From Tyto alba (taxonomy: Eukaryota > Chordata > Aves > Strigiformes > Tytonidae), in contig NW_024881279.1 in assembly GCF_018691265.1 (NCBI RefSeq), forward strand, positions 7,469,243 to 7,533,242: a DNA stretch of 64,000 nt. Reading direction: 5' to 3'. A program made the position numbers and the translations under genes. The notes beneath the pieces were generated by a model. The model was given only the letters and a program-made list of their open reading frames with translations, had not been told where the DNA came from and ran no database searches. Position 1 is the first letter of the stretch. Each line of letters opens with the position of its first letter. Positions 1 to 26,700 of this stretch are shown piece by piece.

Positions 1-99
1 GAATGCAGAGTGTTCATTACAACAGAAAACAGAAGCAATATCCTCTTTTGAAGGAAAAACGAACGAGATGATGTCCTCTATGAAACAAATGGAAGAGAG
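1..99 (+). CDS. RUFY1: RUFY1 coding exon (partial, coiled coil)
   Basis: Codons start at base 2. The exon reads through [19 protein letters not shown] and ends ...MEER with donor AG|GTAATT at 99/100. It is coiled coil, and its 5' boundary is outside the window. Confidence 0.9.
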
Positions 100-3000
100 G
101 TAATTACAAGGCCAAGAAGTCAACACTGAAGTCAGTAGAAAGTTTCCAACTGAAACCTTTACAGGATGACCTTCCATGCATCTCCTATACACATTTGGGC
201 ATGCATGCCTGCATGATGTTCTTTTTCCTTTCTCCTTCTTATCACCCTCTGCACTTGCCTGTTCTCTTTTCACAGGCAAACATGCTGATAATTGACCCAT
301 TTGAAAACCATAGCTCTTTCCATCAGCAGGCTGTTTAAAAATGTGTTGACTTTAGTTTAAGAAAGTGTATGAGGCCCACTTTTGGGGATTTTTTTGCAGA
401 AACAGTTGTTTTCAAAAGTCTTTATTTTTTCTCCACTAGCATTTTCAGTTCAAGGTTTTATAAAGACCTGTGTGGTAAATCTGAAAGAACAGAATGAGAG
501 GGTATAGGTAAGGAGTATGTGAATTGCCAATAAATGTACATGTTCCTTACTTTGTAGATTGCAGCATGCAGAAAAAGCAAAGCAGGCTGCGGAAGAAAGA
601 TGCAACAAGATGAAGCAAGACCTTGCTGGCAGGCTTGACACTTGCCGGCAACAGATGTCCCAACTGGATAGCAAATGGTATTTAATCTCATCAGGTGGTT
701 TTTTTTTCCCATCTTCTGCCACTCAAGAAGTGCTATTCTACTCCTTTTGTGGTAAGGTCTAAAGAGGGATAGGCTTGCATTATATTGGGTTCAGCGTGGA
801 TTGACAGAAGTACGCAAGAGCGAGGGAAGCACAGCACTTCTGTGTAGGGCACAGTTTGCATGAGTATTTTGAAATGTTTTTCCAGAACATCCTATTTAGA
901 GCACAGAATGCCAGTAGAAATCTGGCCATTCTGACTGGCAATGGAGCTTTCAATTGCTTTTTTACTAAATCAGGAAATAGGTATGGTCATGCTTGTAGGC
1001 TGATCATATAAGTGACTGCCATCCAAATGGACTGGGGTTTTTGGAAGGGCTTGGGGGTGTGTTCTTAGGGAATGTTAATCCTCTAAAGATTTCTAATAAC
1101 TAGAAAATACTTCTTTCACTGTTCAGACTTGAGGGTAGAGTGTCATAGCTGTCTAAACCCAGGTGGTCAGATATGTACCTGTGGGGATTTGTTTGGGGGC
1201 TTAGGGGGGTTGGTTTTTTTTCCTTCTAGCCATTCATTGCTGCTTGTTTTCTATGACCTGAAAATGTTAATACAGTTTTTGATGTCTGCTGCCATAACAT
1301 CCCTGTTCTTTCCTTTACCAGAACACCACTCTAGTTTTTGCCTTCTTTAGGACAAGGTTTCTTCTTCTCATACTGTTGCTATCCTTAAGTGCTATAGGAT
1401 ATTTTTCTGTTACGGGTTTTTTTAGAATTAATTACTTTTAAATAGCTCAACTCTGGAAAAGGAGTTAAAATCTGAAAAGGAACAGAGACAAACTTTGCAA
1501 CGAGAACTACACCAAGAGAAGGATGCTACTGCTCTGCTTAAAACAGAATTGCAACAAATGGAAGGACTGAAAAAGGTATGCACCATGCAGACATCCCCCG
1601 TGTTCAGGATTAAAGCTGACTGAGAACCAGTGCAGTGTTCGCACCCACAGTGGAGTATTTCTTCTGGACTGCTCCCCTCTGAGGGGTTTCAAAAGCTTGG
1701 CTGACGTGGCACAAGTGTGCACATGAAATGCTAATCTAGGGCTCAGGCAATGAAAACAGCTCCGCAACCTCCTCAGCTGCCTCTGGGTGCCTGCCCTGCC
1801 TTAGCTGCACGGGCATCTGAGCCCTGGCAGCCAGCAGCTGAAGCCGGGGTGGGGTAGTTGGGGACAAAAAACTCATCAGCTGTCCCATGGTGAGATACCC
1901 CTGCTCAGGTAGGAAGTGGGAAGTTCAGGGCTTTCAGTGACTGTGTAAGGTCTTTCAACTGTGTGTAATAAAATAAGAACACGTTTTCAAGCATTCAAAA
2001 CAACTGAATGCGATTTAATTTTTAAGTGTTAACATTCTTGTTAACCTGAAGAGAATTTGCTCCTGTGTGTCCAGCAGTTTAGATTTTGGCAGCACAATTG
2101 TGCAGCAGTATCTGTCTGTACGCTCACGTGCAAGCATAGGACTGCTGCATTCTAGCTATGCTCAAGATGTTTAAAGCCTGAAAATCTTCCTCCTTCTGGT
2201 AAATATGGTTTAATGATTTCATTGTTTGTGCAGAACCCGTGTAGTTCTGAAAATCAAGCCTTAGAAATAGGTAGAGCTTTGTAAGGGAGCTTATTCTTGT
2301 GAAGTGCTTGGGTAGTTTGGACAGACTTATCCAGGTTATAGGTCAAACAGTGCACAAAAAAGTTTGGTTTTGTGCTTGATTTTATAGGAACTGAGAAAAC
2401 TACAAGATGAAAAGCAGCAGTTAGAGAAAGTCTGTGAGGAGCAGGAGCAAGCTCTTCAAGAGATGGGACTTCATCTCAGCCAGTAAGTTCTAGGAACTGA
2501 ATGTAAGAATTAGAGTTTAGATTCAGAGGCTGGACAGTGGAATGACAGGTAAAATTGAACACAACTAAATGTAAAGTCATGCAGAGGGAATAATTTTTCT
2601 TTTTCCAGATCGAAATTGAAGATGGAAGATATTAAAGAAGTAAATAAAGCACTAAAGGTACTTTACATCTCATGGATGTTTTGACTAAACATGTGTATTT
2701 CATTTAACACCTTCAAATTTCACCACAGTTGTCCAACCTTAAAAGATGGCTCTTGAAAAATACCAACAGTGTTGGTAAACTGCCTTTGAATTCTATTTTA
2801 TAAATTTATTTGTATCTACAGTGAGGTTTTCATTCCAATTTTCTAGGGTCATACCTGGCTGAAGGATGACGAAGCAACACACTGCAAGCAATGTGAAAAG
2901 GAATTCTCTATCTCAAGAAGGAAGGTAGTGTTGTTCAGGGAATTAGATTTTCCTTTTGCCATGGAAAACAAAAATTGTGCTGTTGCAGAGTTTGTTAGGG

Positions 3001-3657
3001 AAGACTGATACTGCTTCAGTGCCAGATGGCGTTGGCATGATAACTACAGGGAGAAGTAATTTGGCATTTACCATCCTAAAAATAATGTTCATCTGTTTGG
3101 GCCCTTCCCTTGGGAGGGAGCTGCTACGGGCCGTGTTCTCTCGTGCTGTGGTTCATCTCCCTTCCCCGCTGAGCCGGGCGTAGCAGGGGCTGGATGCTGA
3201 CAGCCCGTGCTCGGTGCCTTCCAGTGCCGGGGAGCGCTGCCAGGGTCCCGCTCCGCGCCTCGGGACAGTGCGGGGTGCTGGCTCGGGGCGCCGGGCAGGG
3301 CCGGGCCTGCCCCTGCTCTCCTGAAAGCTCAGGGGGGCAGCAGGGCCCGGCCAGGCCCCCTCACCTGCCAGCACAGCCCCGGGCTGGGAGGAAGTGCTGC
3401 TGGGAGCTGGAGGAAGCTGATGCAGTGGTCTCCAAAGCTGTTAGAAGCGCTGATTTCTCTCTTCCTGGTGCTGTTTTTAGGCAGCTGTGCTTATTGTAAT
3501 TCTCTGTTTGTAGCATCACTGCAGAAACTGCGGGGACATCTTCTGCAACACTTGTTCCAGTAATGAACTTGCACTGCCATCGTACCCTAAACCTGTCCGT
3601 GTTTGCGATACCTGTCACACTTTACTCCTTCAGCGGTGCTCATCTAATTCTTCCTAG
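1..3657 (+). CDS. RUFY1: RUFY1, RUN and FYVE domain protein 1, C-terminal part (5' end outside window)
   Basis: RUFY1 is an early-endosome protein that binds phosphatidylinositol 3-phosphate through a C-terminal FYVE finger and acts with small GTPases in endosomal trafficking (family knowledge). Seven coding exons are visible: 1-99 (partial), 558-677, 1446-1575, 2388-2482, 2609-2657, 2847-2924 and 3514-3657. All junctions are GT-AG and the phases agree, giving 237 residues before a TAG stop. The first five exons encode Glu/Lys/Gln-rich coiled coil. The last two encode the FYVE domain with WLKDDEA, RRKHHCRNCG and VRVCDTC. The N-terminal RUN domain lies upstream of this window. The gene runs tail to tail with HNRNPH1. 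Identity rests on near-identity with the remembered human RUFY1 C terminus; the FYVE call is certain, and RUFY1 rather than RUFY2 is very likely. Confidence 0.95.
558..677 (+). CDS. RUFY1: RUFY1 coding exon (coiled coil)
   Basis: The acceptor is TTTGTAG|A and the donor TG|GTATTT. The exon encodes [20 protein letters not shown] and onward to QMSQLDSK, a heptad-type coiled coil with 120 nt of frame-compatible sequence. An open frame continues past the donor, but the splice junction restores the family sequence. Confidence 0.92.
1446..1575 (+). CDS. RUFY1: RUFY1 coding exon (coiled coil)
   Basis: The acceptor is TTTAAATAG|C and the donor AAG|GTATGC. It encodes [20 protein letters not shown] through QQMEGLKK. 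Phase 1 entry joins TG from the previous exon to make Cys. Confidence 0.92.
2388..2482 (+). CDS. RUFY1: RUFY1 coding exon (coiled coil)
   Basis: The acceptor is TTTTATAG|GAA and the donor CA|GTAAGT. It encodes [20 protein letters not shown] through EMGLHLS, strongly matching the RUFY1 coiled coil just before the FYVE domain. Confidence 0.93.
2609..2657 (+). CDS. RUFY1: RUFY1 short coding exon
   Basis: This 49-nt exon lies between TTTTTCCAG and GTACTT. It encodes [16 protein letters not shown], which links the coiled coil to the FYVE finger. Confidence 0.93.
2847..2924 (+). CDS. RUFY1: RUFY1 coding exon, first half of FYVE finger
   Basis: The acceptor is TTTTCTAG and the donor AAG|GTAGTG. 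It encodes the WxxD-type start ([10 protein letters not shown]), the first CxxC pair (CKQC) and the RRK of the basic phosphoinositide-binding patch. The intron splits the basic motif right after Lys. Confidence 0.95.
3514..3657 (+). CDS. RUFY1: RUFY1 last coding exon, second half of FYVE finger and stop
   Basis: The acceptor is TGTTTGTAG. The exon begins [20 protein letters not shown], completing the R(R/K)HHCRxCG motif. It goes on through the RVC motif and final CxxC (RVCDTC) and ends ...[11 protein letters not shown] with TAG at 3655-3657. Confidence 0.96.
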   Translation, partial: HHCRNCGDIFCNTCSSNELALPSYPKPVRVCDTCHTLLLQRCSSNSS

Positions 3658-3836
3658 GGCTTTCGTAACCTTGACAGGACCACTTTAACATTGGAAAGTA
3701 GCCATTATTTTTTTAATTCTGAATTCCAGGTATCTTCTGTGCAGCAGACTGTCTGATCTCTAATATCTTCCACTGTAAGACAGAGCAGTGTAAAATAATT
3801 TCTAGGGATTATGGAAGCTTATGTTTCTCCAACTGG

Positions 3837-4224
3837 AATAAATAAGAAAATTATATCAACTGTAATTTCCCTTTAAGTTCTATTTGAAACTAAACTGCAA
3901 CTTCCCTTTTCTGATTTTTATAGATATTTGTATTAAAATTTGTATATGGCATTTCTACATTTATTGATCCCTCTAGCCATCGCTGTCCTGCACATTAACT
4001 TCAGTTTCTCTAGCTTCACTGTAGGTGCTGCAGTTTGTTTCACAGGCTCATGTACAGTTTTGTATTTGCTCCAAGTACAGAGAAAAGTCAATTTATGAAT
4101 TGTCTATAGAAAGAGTTTTATGAGTGTTAATGAATGTGCCTTCTGTTCACTGCAGAGTCAAAAACTATACCTTGTACTTGTTCTGAAAGTCGCTGTGACC
4201 ACAGTACGGTAGTTACACAATAAA
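3837..4224 (+). terminator. RUFY1 3' UTR polyadenylation signals
   Basis: The 3' UTR starts at 3658. AATAAA hexamers are at 3837-3842 and 4219-4224. The second is followed within 30 bases by a T/G-rich stretch, so the transcript end is probably near 4245. The first could give a shorter message. Confidence 0.65.
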
Positions 4225-4249
4225 GCCTTTTGCAAAAACTGAAAGTGCT

Positions 4250-5505
4250 CTTGAAGGTTGGAATTGTAACAGCTGGCAGTCACAGATCGTGGCAGAGACT
4301 GTGTATGGCTGTGCACGCCGAGGCCTTAAGTGGGAGATACCAAAATGCACAGAAATAACTGGCTGACGTGTATCTGCACGTGGTGTTTTCCTGGAAGGCA
4401 CCAGGGCCTGAGCTCTGCAGCCCTCGCTCACTCCTTCCCCAGGCAGCAGCTGCCCCGGCTCCCCCCCCACACACTCCTGGGCCGCAGCGGGGCAGATGCT
4501 GCCTCACCCAGCGAGGGCCGTGCCGGCTTCTGCCAGGCTCTGGCCGCTGAACCCGTTTGCTCCAGCCCGGGCGAGGCTGCAGGCAGCCAGGGCTGCGTGT
4601 GCCAGGACAGGGCACGGTCACCCGGGGTAAGGGAGGAAGGGCGGGGGAAGGCAGCGCTGTCCCCCGCAGCGCCCACGCTGCTGGCACCAGGGCAGCTCCC
4701 TGGCCGTGAGCACCCAGCAGTGCAGCACCCACGGCTGCAGGGGCTGTTTCTTTCCCAGGCTTCACCCAGAACGGCACAAACCCCGGGCAGAGCCCCCTCA
4801 GCCCAGGGGCTGTTCGGTTCCCCCCAGCTCTGCACCAGCCTGTTCATGAAGCTGGTTTTTAACGTGGCAAAGCCAACCCTGGATGGAGGAGAAAGTGCTC
4901 AGAATTTTACCCCTACAAGCTCAAGAACGCAATGGGGGTTTCTTCACTGCAGAAAGGGACCTCACAATTCTAACCCTTAGGGAAGAATGATTAATTAGAA
5001 AGGGCAAATCAAGTTACTACAGCAAACAGATGGAAGGCAATTCCATCTTATTTCAGGGGATTCTCCAGTGCTCAAAAACTGTAACTCAGCTGCTTATAAA
5101 GCCACATCTTTAAACGTGGTATTTAACAAGTGGGATTTGTTCCAATCTGGTTGCAGTAAACTGCAAAGTCCAGCACTCTGGCCCCCAAGAGGAGATGCCT
5201 ACGAGGAAGCCCCGACTTTCCTCTCAGCCCTCCAGTGCAGCTTCACAGCCCTGGCACAGCCTCAGGGTGCGCCAAACCAAGGCACAGGGCACCCCAGATG
5301 CTGGTTTTCTTCACTAACCCCACTCAGCCAAGAACCAAAGCATCACTTTAACATCCCCCAAGGCCAGCTTTCGGGTGAGAATTCTCCCAAAGAGCAGTTC
5401 ACAACGCTCATGGCAGATGCACGGTACGAGCACTACAGGCACCCAGCAACATTTCTGCAGGTGCAGCTACCCCACAGAAGCTGGAGGTCAAGAAGGAATG
5501 AGTTC
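4250..5505. other. Intergenic gap between convergent RUFY1 and HNRNPH1
   Basis: The two genes end tail to tail about 1.25 kb apart. About 4380-4860 is GC-rich and open in several frames, as expected of a stop-poor composition. No family is recognisable and no splice structure supports a gene here. Confidence 0.6.
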
Positions 5506-5523
5506 CAGTTTTTAAAAGGAAGA

Positions 5524-5529
5524 TTTATT
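5524..5529 (-). terminator. HNRNPH1 polyadenylation signal
   Basis: Reading the minus strand, AATAAA lies at 5524-5529, about 640 bases below the HNRNPH1 stop at 6168. The transcript end is expected near 5505. The 3' UTR (about 5505-6167) is AT-rich with an oligo-A/T tract at 6116-6142. Confidence 0.65.
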
Positions 5530-6167
5530 TAACAAGTTTCACTTAGCGCAATACACCTAAAAAGGAAATCACAATACAATGAAAGATTAAATCAAGGCCT
5601 CAGAATTTTATACGAACACCAAGACCAAAATCCTAAAGTAGCCGTATTGCGTCTCAACATGTTTCCCCCATTAACTTAAAAAAAAAAAAGCTTTAACGTG
5701 CCTTACAGGATATTAAAAGAAATAAACTAGAACTAACATGCCAAATGTTCACTTTGAATTTCAGACACAGCTTCTATATTGTTTCTTTACAAAAAAGCAT
5801 GTCTCTTTCAACATGTATTCAAAACAGTGTTGGATGTAATATGGTATAAGAGCAACATTTAACATAATTCAAACAGCTTTAACCTAAATACGTTTACTGC
5901 TTAAATACACTCCTACAACAAAACTAACTTGAGAAACGCTCAAAATTGTTTAACAGTTATAGTCTTTACTCAACTTGGTTATTACATCCTAGATGAATGT
6001 TCATTTCTGTATGTTCAAAAATACTGAACCTGAAAGGTTTTAAAATAACAATCCTGAATTCACTTACAGTAAAGCATAAATCACAAGCTTGTATTGCAAA
6101 ACTGTTAAACTTAGTTTTTTGTTTTTTTGTTTTTTAAAAAAAGATGTGACCAAAAGTCAGCGATGGG

Positions 6168-22664
<16,497 letters not shown>

Positions 22665-23771
22665 CTTGGCCGCGCCTTCCCCACACGGGCCGAGGGAAGA
22701 CAAAGCTCGTACTGTGGGAAAGGGGGGGGGGCGCTCGGGCGCTGCGGAAAACGGAAACAAAAGCTCAGCAGCGGCCGCCGCAGGAACGCTCCAGCGGATC
22801 GAAGCTTTTCGGTCGCTTATTTCCCGACTCCCGGTGTGGAGGAGGATGGGGGGGAGGGGGGAATGAGGCGCGAGGAAACCGCCGACCCAGGCCCGGCCCG
22901 CCGCTGACCCGCCCGCTCAGCTCCGGCTGCGCAGCGCCCCCCGCGCGCGCGCCTATAAATACCCGCGCGGCCGCGCTGCGCAGCGCCCCGCCGTCACGCG
23001 CCGCCCGCCTCGCCCCCTCCCCCCGGCCGCCAGCCAATCGCAACGTGACGAGTTAAAAACCAGCCAGTCACGTCCGGCGGCCTCGCGCTCGGCGGGCGGG
23101 CGCGCACCGGGAAGGGTGGGGGGGGGGGGGGGGTGTGCGCGCGCGCGCGCGCTCCCGCGGGCGCCCTGTGAGGGGTTGGGGGTCCCACACCGGCCATGGC
23201 CGGCGGCTGAGGGCGGCGAAGCCCCGCGCACCGGCCCGGTGGGCCGCGGTCAACCAACCAGTTCACCCACCCGCTCCCGCCCGCGGTTGAGGACCCGCCT
23301 CGCCTGTTTTTCTACCCAAACCCCAAACATGGCGGCGGCTTTGTCCACCGTTCACCCCCTCCACCTTCCCCAAGCGCACACACGCACCCCCCGCTCACGG
23401 CAGGGCTCCGGCGGCTCAGCGGGGGAACCGGCGGCTCCGCGCACTGCAGTAGCGCCCGCCGCCCTCAGGTGGGCTGGGCTCCGCCTCCCGCCGCGGCGGG
23501 GCACGGTGGGGGGGGGGGAAGAGGAAGGACGAGCGGCCTGGTCGGGCCGGTCCCGCGGGGAGCAGGCCGCAGCCCCTCCGCCGTGAGGGGTTGGAGCGGG
23601 AGGGGGTCAGGCCGCGCTGCCAAGCACTGGAGGCAGCGGAGGAAGTAGCGAGGGGCCCCCCACGGCCGGGCAGGGGGAGGCCCCTGCGCCGAGATGGCGG
23701 CCGAGCAGGCCGCGGCCTGGGCTGCAGGGAAAGGCTTCCTCGGGCTGCCCTCGCACCGCCCGAATGACGCC

Positions 23772-23789
23772 TTTTTTTTTTTTTTTTTT
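23772..23789. repeat. Poly-T tract
   Basis: A run of 18 T lies at the edge of the CpG island. No flanking retroelement is recognised. Confidence 0.8.
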
Positions 23790-23799
23790 GCGAGGCCTG

Positions 23800-26700
23800 G
23801 CGCGGAAACGCGAACAATGGGGATAGTAACCGCAGCGCCTGAAAACCTGCCAACCCTGACCTTTCCAGAGCGTACTTCCAGAGTGACTGTTTGTTTGTGC
23901 AGGCAGGTTGATTTGGTGGATCTCTGATTGGAAATCAGCAAGTGACCTGGCAGGGGGATACGAAATGGCCACTCTTTCACATGCACCCTGAAGTCCAATC
24001 GTTTGATGCCTAACCAGAGCAATTCCCTCTGCAAAGTACTGTTATAAGGAATCATTAGCTAAAACAACGTTAGATTAAAATACCTGTAAGGGAGCCAGTG
24101 CAATTGAACAGATAAGTGGTGACTTTAGGACTGTGGAGGTGTGGCATCTATTCACAGCTTTTGTTTCTGACCGAGTGGTTAGTGTAAAACAAATCCCTTT
24201 GCTAATCCCTGTTGAAGCCTTTGTATTTCTGACAGTTAATGATCATTTTTGTCTTCTAATGAGTATTAATAATCATACACTGGAATACATTTAGGATGTG
24301 TCATTTTATTAGTCTGATTGGTCTTAGTCCCCATTCCTGCATTTGAATAATGATGGAAAATAGGTTCTCTGTTGTTTACACATCGTGATCCACAGATCCA
24401 CATGACTTCCTGGCTTTGAAGTGGGCTGTACGGGCTGTTTTCTTGCTGTCTGATTTTCAGTGATAAATAAAGCCCGTTTTGCCCAATATATTCTTGATTG
24501 TATATTTATTATAGTCAAACAGAATTCTGACATTAGAGGTCTCTTAGGAAATTAAAATCATCCTGTGTTCATACCGGCAAGAAGTTCTGCTGCATGCATA
24601 TTTTTCCAGTGTTAGAAGAAAGGTCATATGACTTTTTTGCAAATATGTAATTGCTATTAAGCATAGGCAAAAGACCTGCCTGACTTGAAACTTGACACAT
24701 CCAGCAGGAAGTCAGGTAGAGCCACTTCTAGGGGAAGAATGTGACTGAACAGCAGAGGCACACAAAGACCTAAATAGTTACAATTAGCCCAGGTATATGT
24801 GGTATTTGAAAGATGAAAATAATTAACAATTCAAGTGGAGTTATTGTTAACAGCAGTGGCCCTTTTTCCTGAGAGGTCATCTCTTTTAAGTGCTGCTGCA
24901 AGTAAGGGTAGTCCCATGGTACGTGAGCACTCACAATGAATGAGATAGGGGATAAAAATCTTGCTGGAAACATCTGATTCAGGATTGTATTATGTTTCTT
25001 GATGAAAGAAACAACTGTGTATGTATTTTACATATGTAAACTTCTAGGTCTTGCTTCCGGCTTCCGTGTTTTCTTCTAGGACTCAGTCATCAGTTTACCT
25101 GGCTTTTTTGTTTTATGGTGGCAGCCTGACATCTGTACCTTCCTCTCCAGCAGACACAGCTGAGCTGTCTGTGTCAGCAACTCAAGCTGCAGCTTCAGTT
25201 ACTTGTTTTAATCCGAAAGGGCTTTGTTCTACTTCAGAATTTCACTGGCCTGTTCCTGCAAAGGGAAAAGGCCCACCTGCTGCCCAGACTGCTGGGGAGA
25301 GGATCTGCTTTTGTTTTCCCACTTGTATTCCCAGAAGATAAATTTTGTCTCCTTCAAGTCAGCCTGGGAAGGGCTGTAATCTAAGATGAGCTCAGCCTGA
25401 TGGGTTTTGTAGCCTATCTGATAGAAAATGGGCAGAGAGGTAGCCTCCTGAGTAGAAATCTACTGGAGAAATGATCTGCCAGATAGTCACACAGCCCCTG
25501 TGCAACATCCCCCGTTCCCTCAAAGTTGATGGTGAGTGGGACTAGGAGCCGAGAGCTGCACCAGGACAGCATAAGCACTAGTCCAACCTGAAGAGAGATG
25601 CATGAAGCTGAGTAGACATGTTAAATGTTAAGCTGGAACAAACTAAAGCTCTTCCTTGAAGCCTGCTACCTACTCAGGACATTTCTGTTTGGTACTAGTC
25701 ATAAATCTCTGTTAGCTTGCTTAAGTTTCTTTCCTGGGCAAGAAAATAATGGAGAAAATCTGCAGCTCTGGTGCAAGGGTTTTATAGGCATCTAAGCATA
25801 TGGAGACACTTCACATGTCTGGAAGTGATGCAGATGCTGATTTCTGAGTAGGTTTTGGAGATACTATTGCAATACAAAAAATAATTACCATTAATTCTTT
25901 TACGGGTCAGCATTTGCCATTTCAGGGAGAACAGTGATCAGAGTTTAAATACCTGCTCTGGAAAGATGACACAACTCATTGCCTGTCCTCCTGACCCCAT
26001 TGCTGTATGCGCCTTCCCTTTCTCTCTTTCCTAGCTAGATATTATCCATTTGTTCTTCTGCCTCCACCATAAGCTTCATCCTTCGTGTCTCAGCTACGTG
26101 TGTTGCATGTTCCTCACATTTGCATATAAGCATGTATAATTTAGGATCTTAGAGTTAATCTGCAAACATGATGAACGCTCAGCAAATACTTCTAGCAGCT
26201 GACTTGCTTTATCATTCAAGGTCTGAAAACAGGGAACGCACAGAAGTCTTATACTATCAGTGCTTTGTATGTTTGTCTGTATGTGTGACCTCCAGTCAAA
26301 AGCCCTAGAATTCAATTATAACCTCTCTGTTGCTACCCATGGCTTTAGAAACAGCCTCTAGCTGTAATGCTGTGACAAATACAAGCTAAACAATGCTATT
26401 AAATATGCATGATGTGTGTTCTACCATATTAGATAACATGGCCACGTTCATCACCTGCTAATGCTGCCAATTCACAGCTTTGCTAAAGCAGTCTCCATTT
26501 CTGCTTCAGTCAATTTAAGGGGCTTTTTGGTTACAGTTCACCTTTATTTTCTTCCTTTTCACCTTTTTTATCTTTAATCATTACTCTGAAAATGGTGGTC
26601 TGCAGCAGAGACCGGGCAGAGCTCATGTTTCCCAGCTTTTCCAATCTGTAGTTTACCAAGAAGCCAAGCCAGCCTGGAAAAATAGACACTGCTTTAGTGA

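Larger units (their letters stand above)
100..3513 (+). other. RUFY1 introns
   Basis: The introns are 100-557, 678-1445, 1576-2387, 2483-2608, 2658-2846 and 2925-3513. I see no further exon, RNA gene or repeat in the first five. The last contains a sharply GC-rich block at about 3130-3420 that differs from its AT-rich surroundings and has no recognisable coding content. Confidence 0.7.

Noticed and set aside
450..762. Open frames extending RUFY1 exon 558-677 past its donor, and minus-strand frames over it
   Set aside because: The GT donor at 678 and the next exon restore the known RUFY1 coiled coil; the read-through is intron.
4330..4980. A 216-codon plus-strand open frame after RUFY1
   Set aside because: It lies beyond the RUFY1 polyA signal in GC-rich sequence that is also open on the other strand; no splice structure, no recognised domain.
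5068..5532. A 154-codon plus-strand open frame
   Set aside because: It lies between convergent genes and overlaps the end of the HNRNPH1 3' UTR; no family match.
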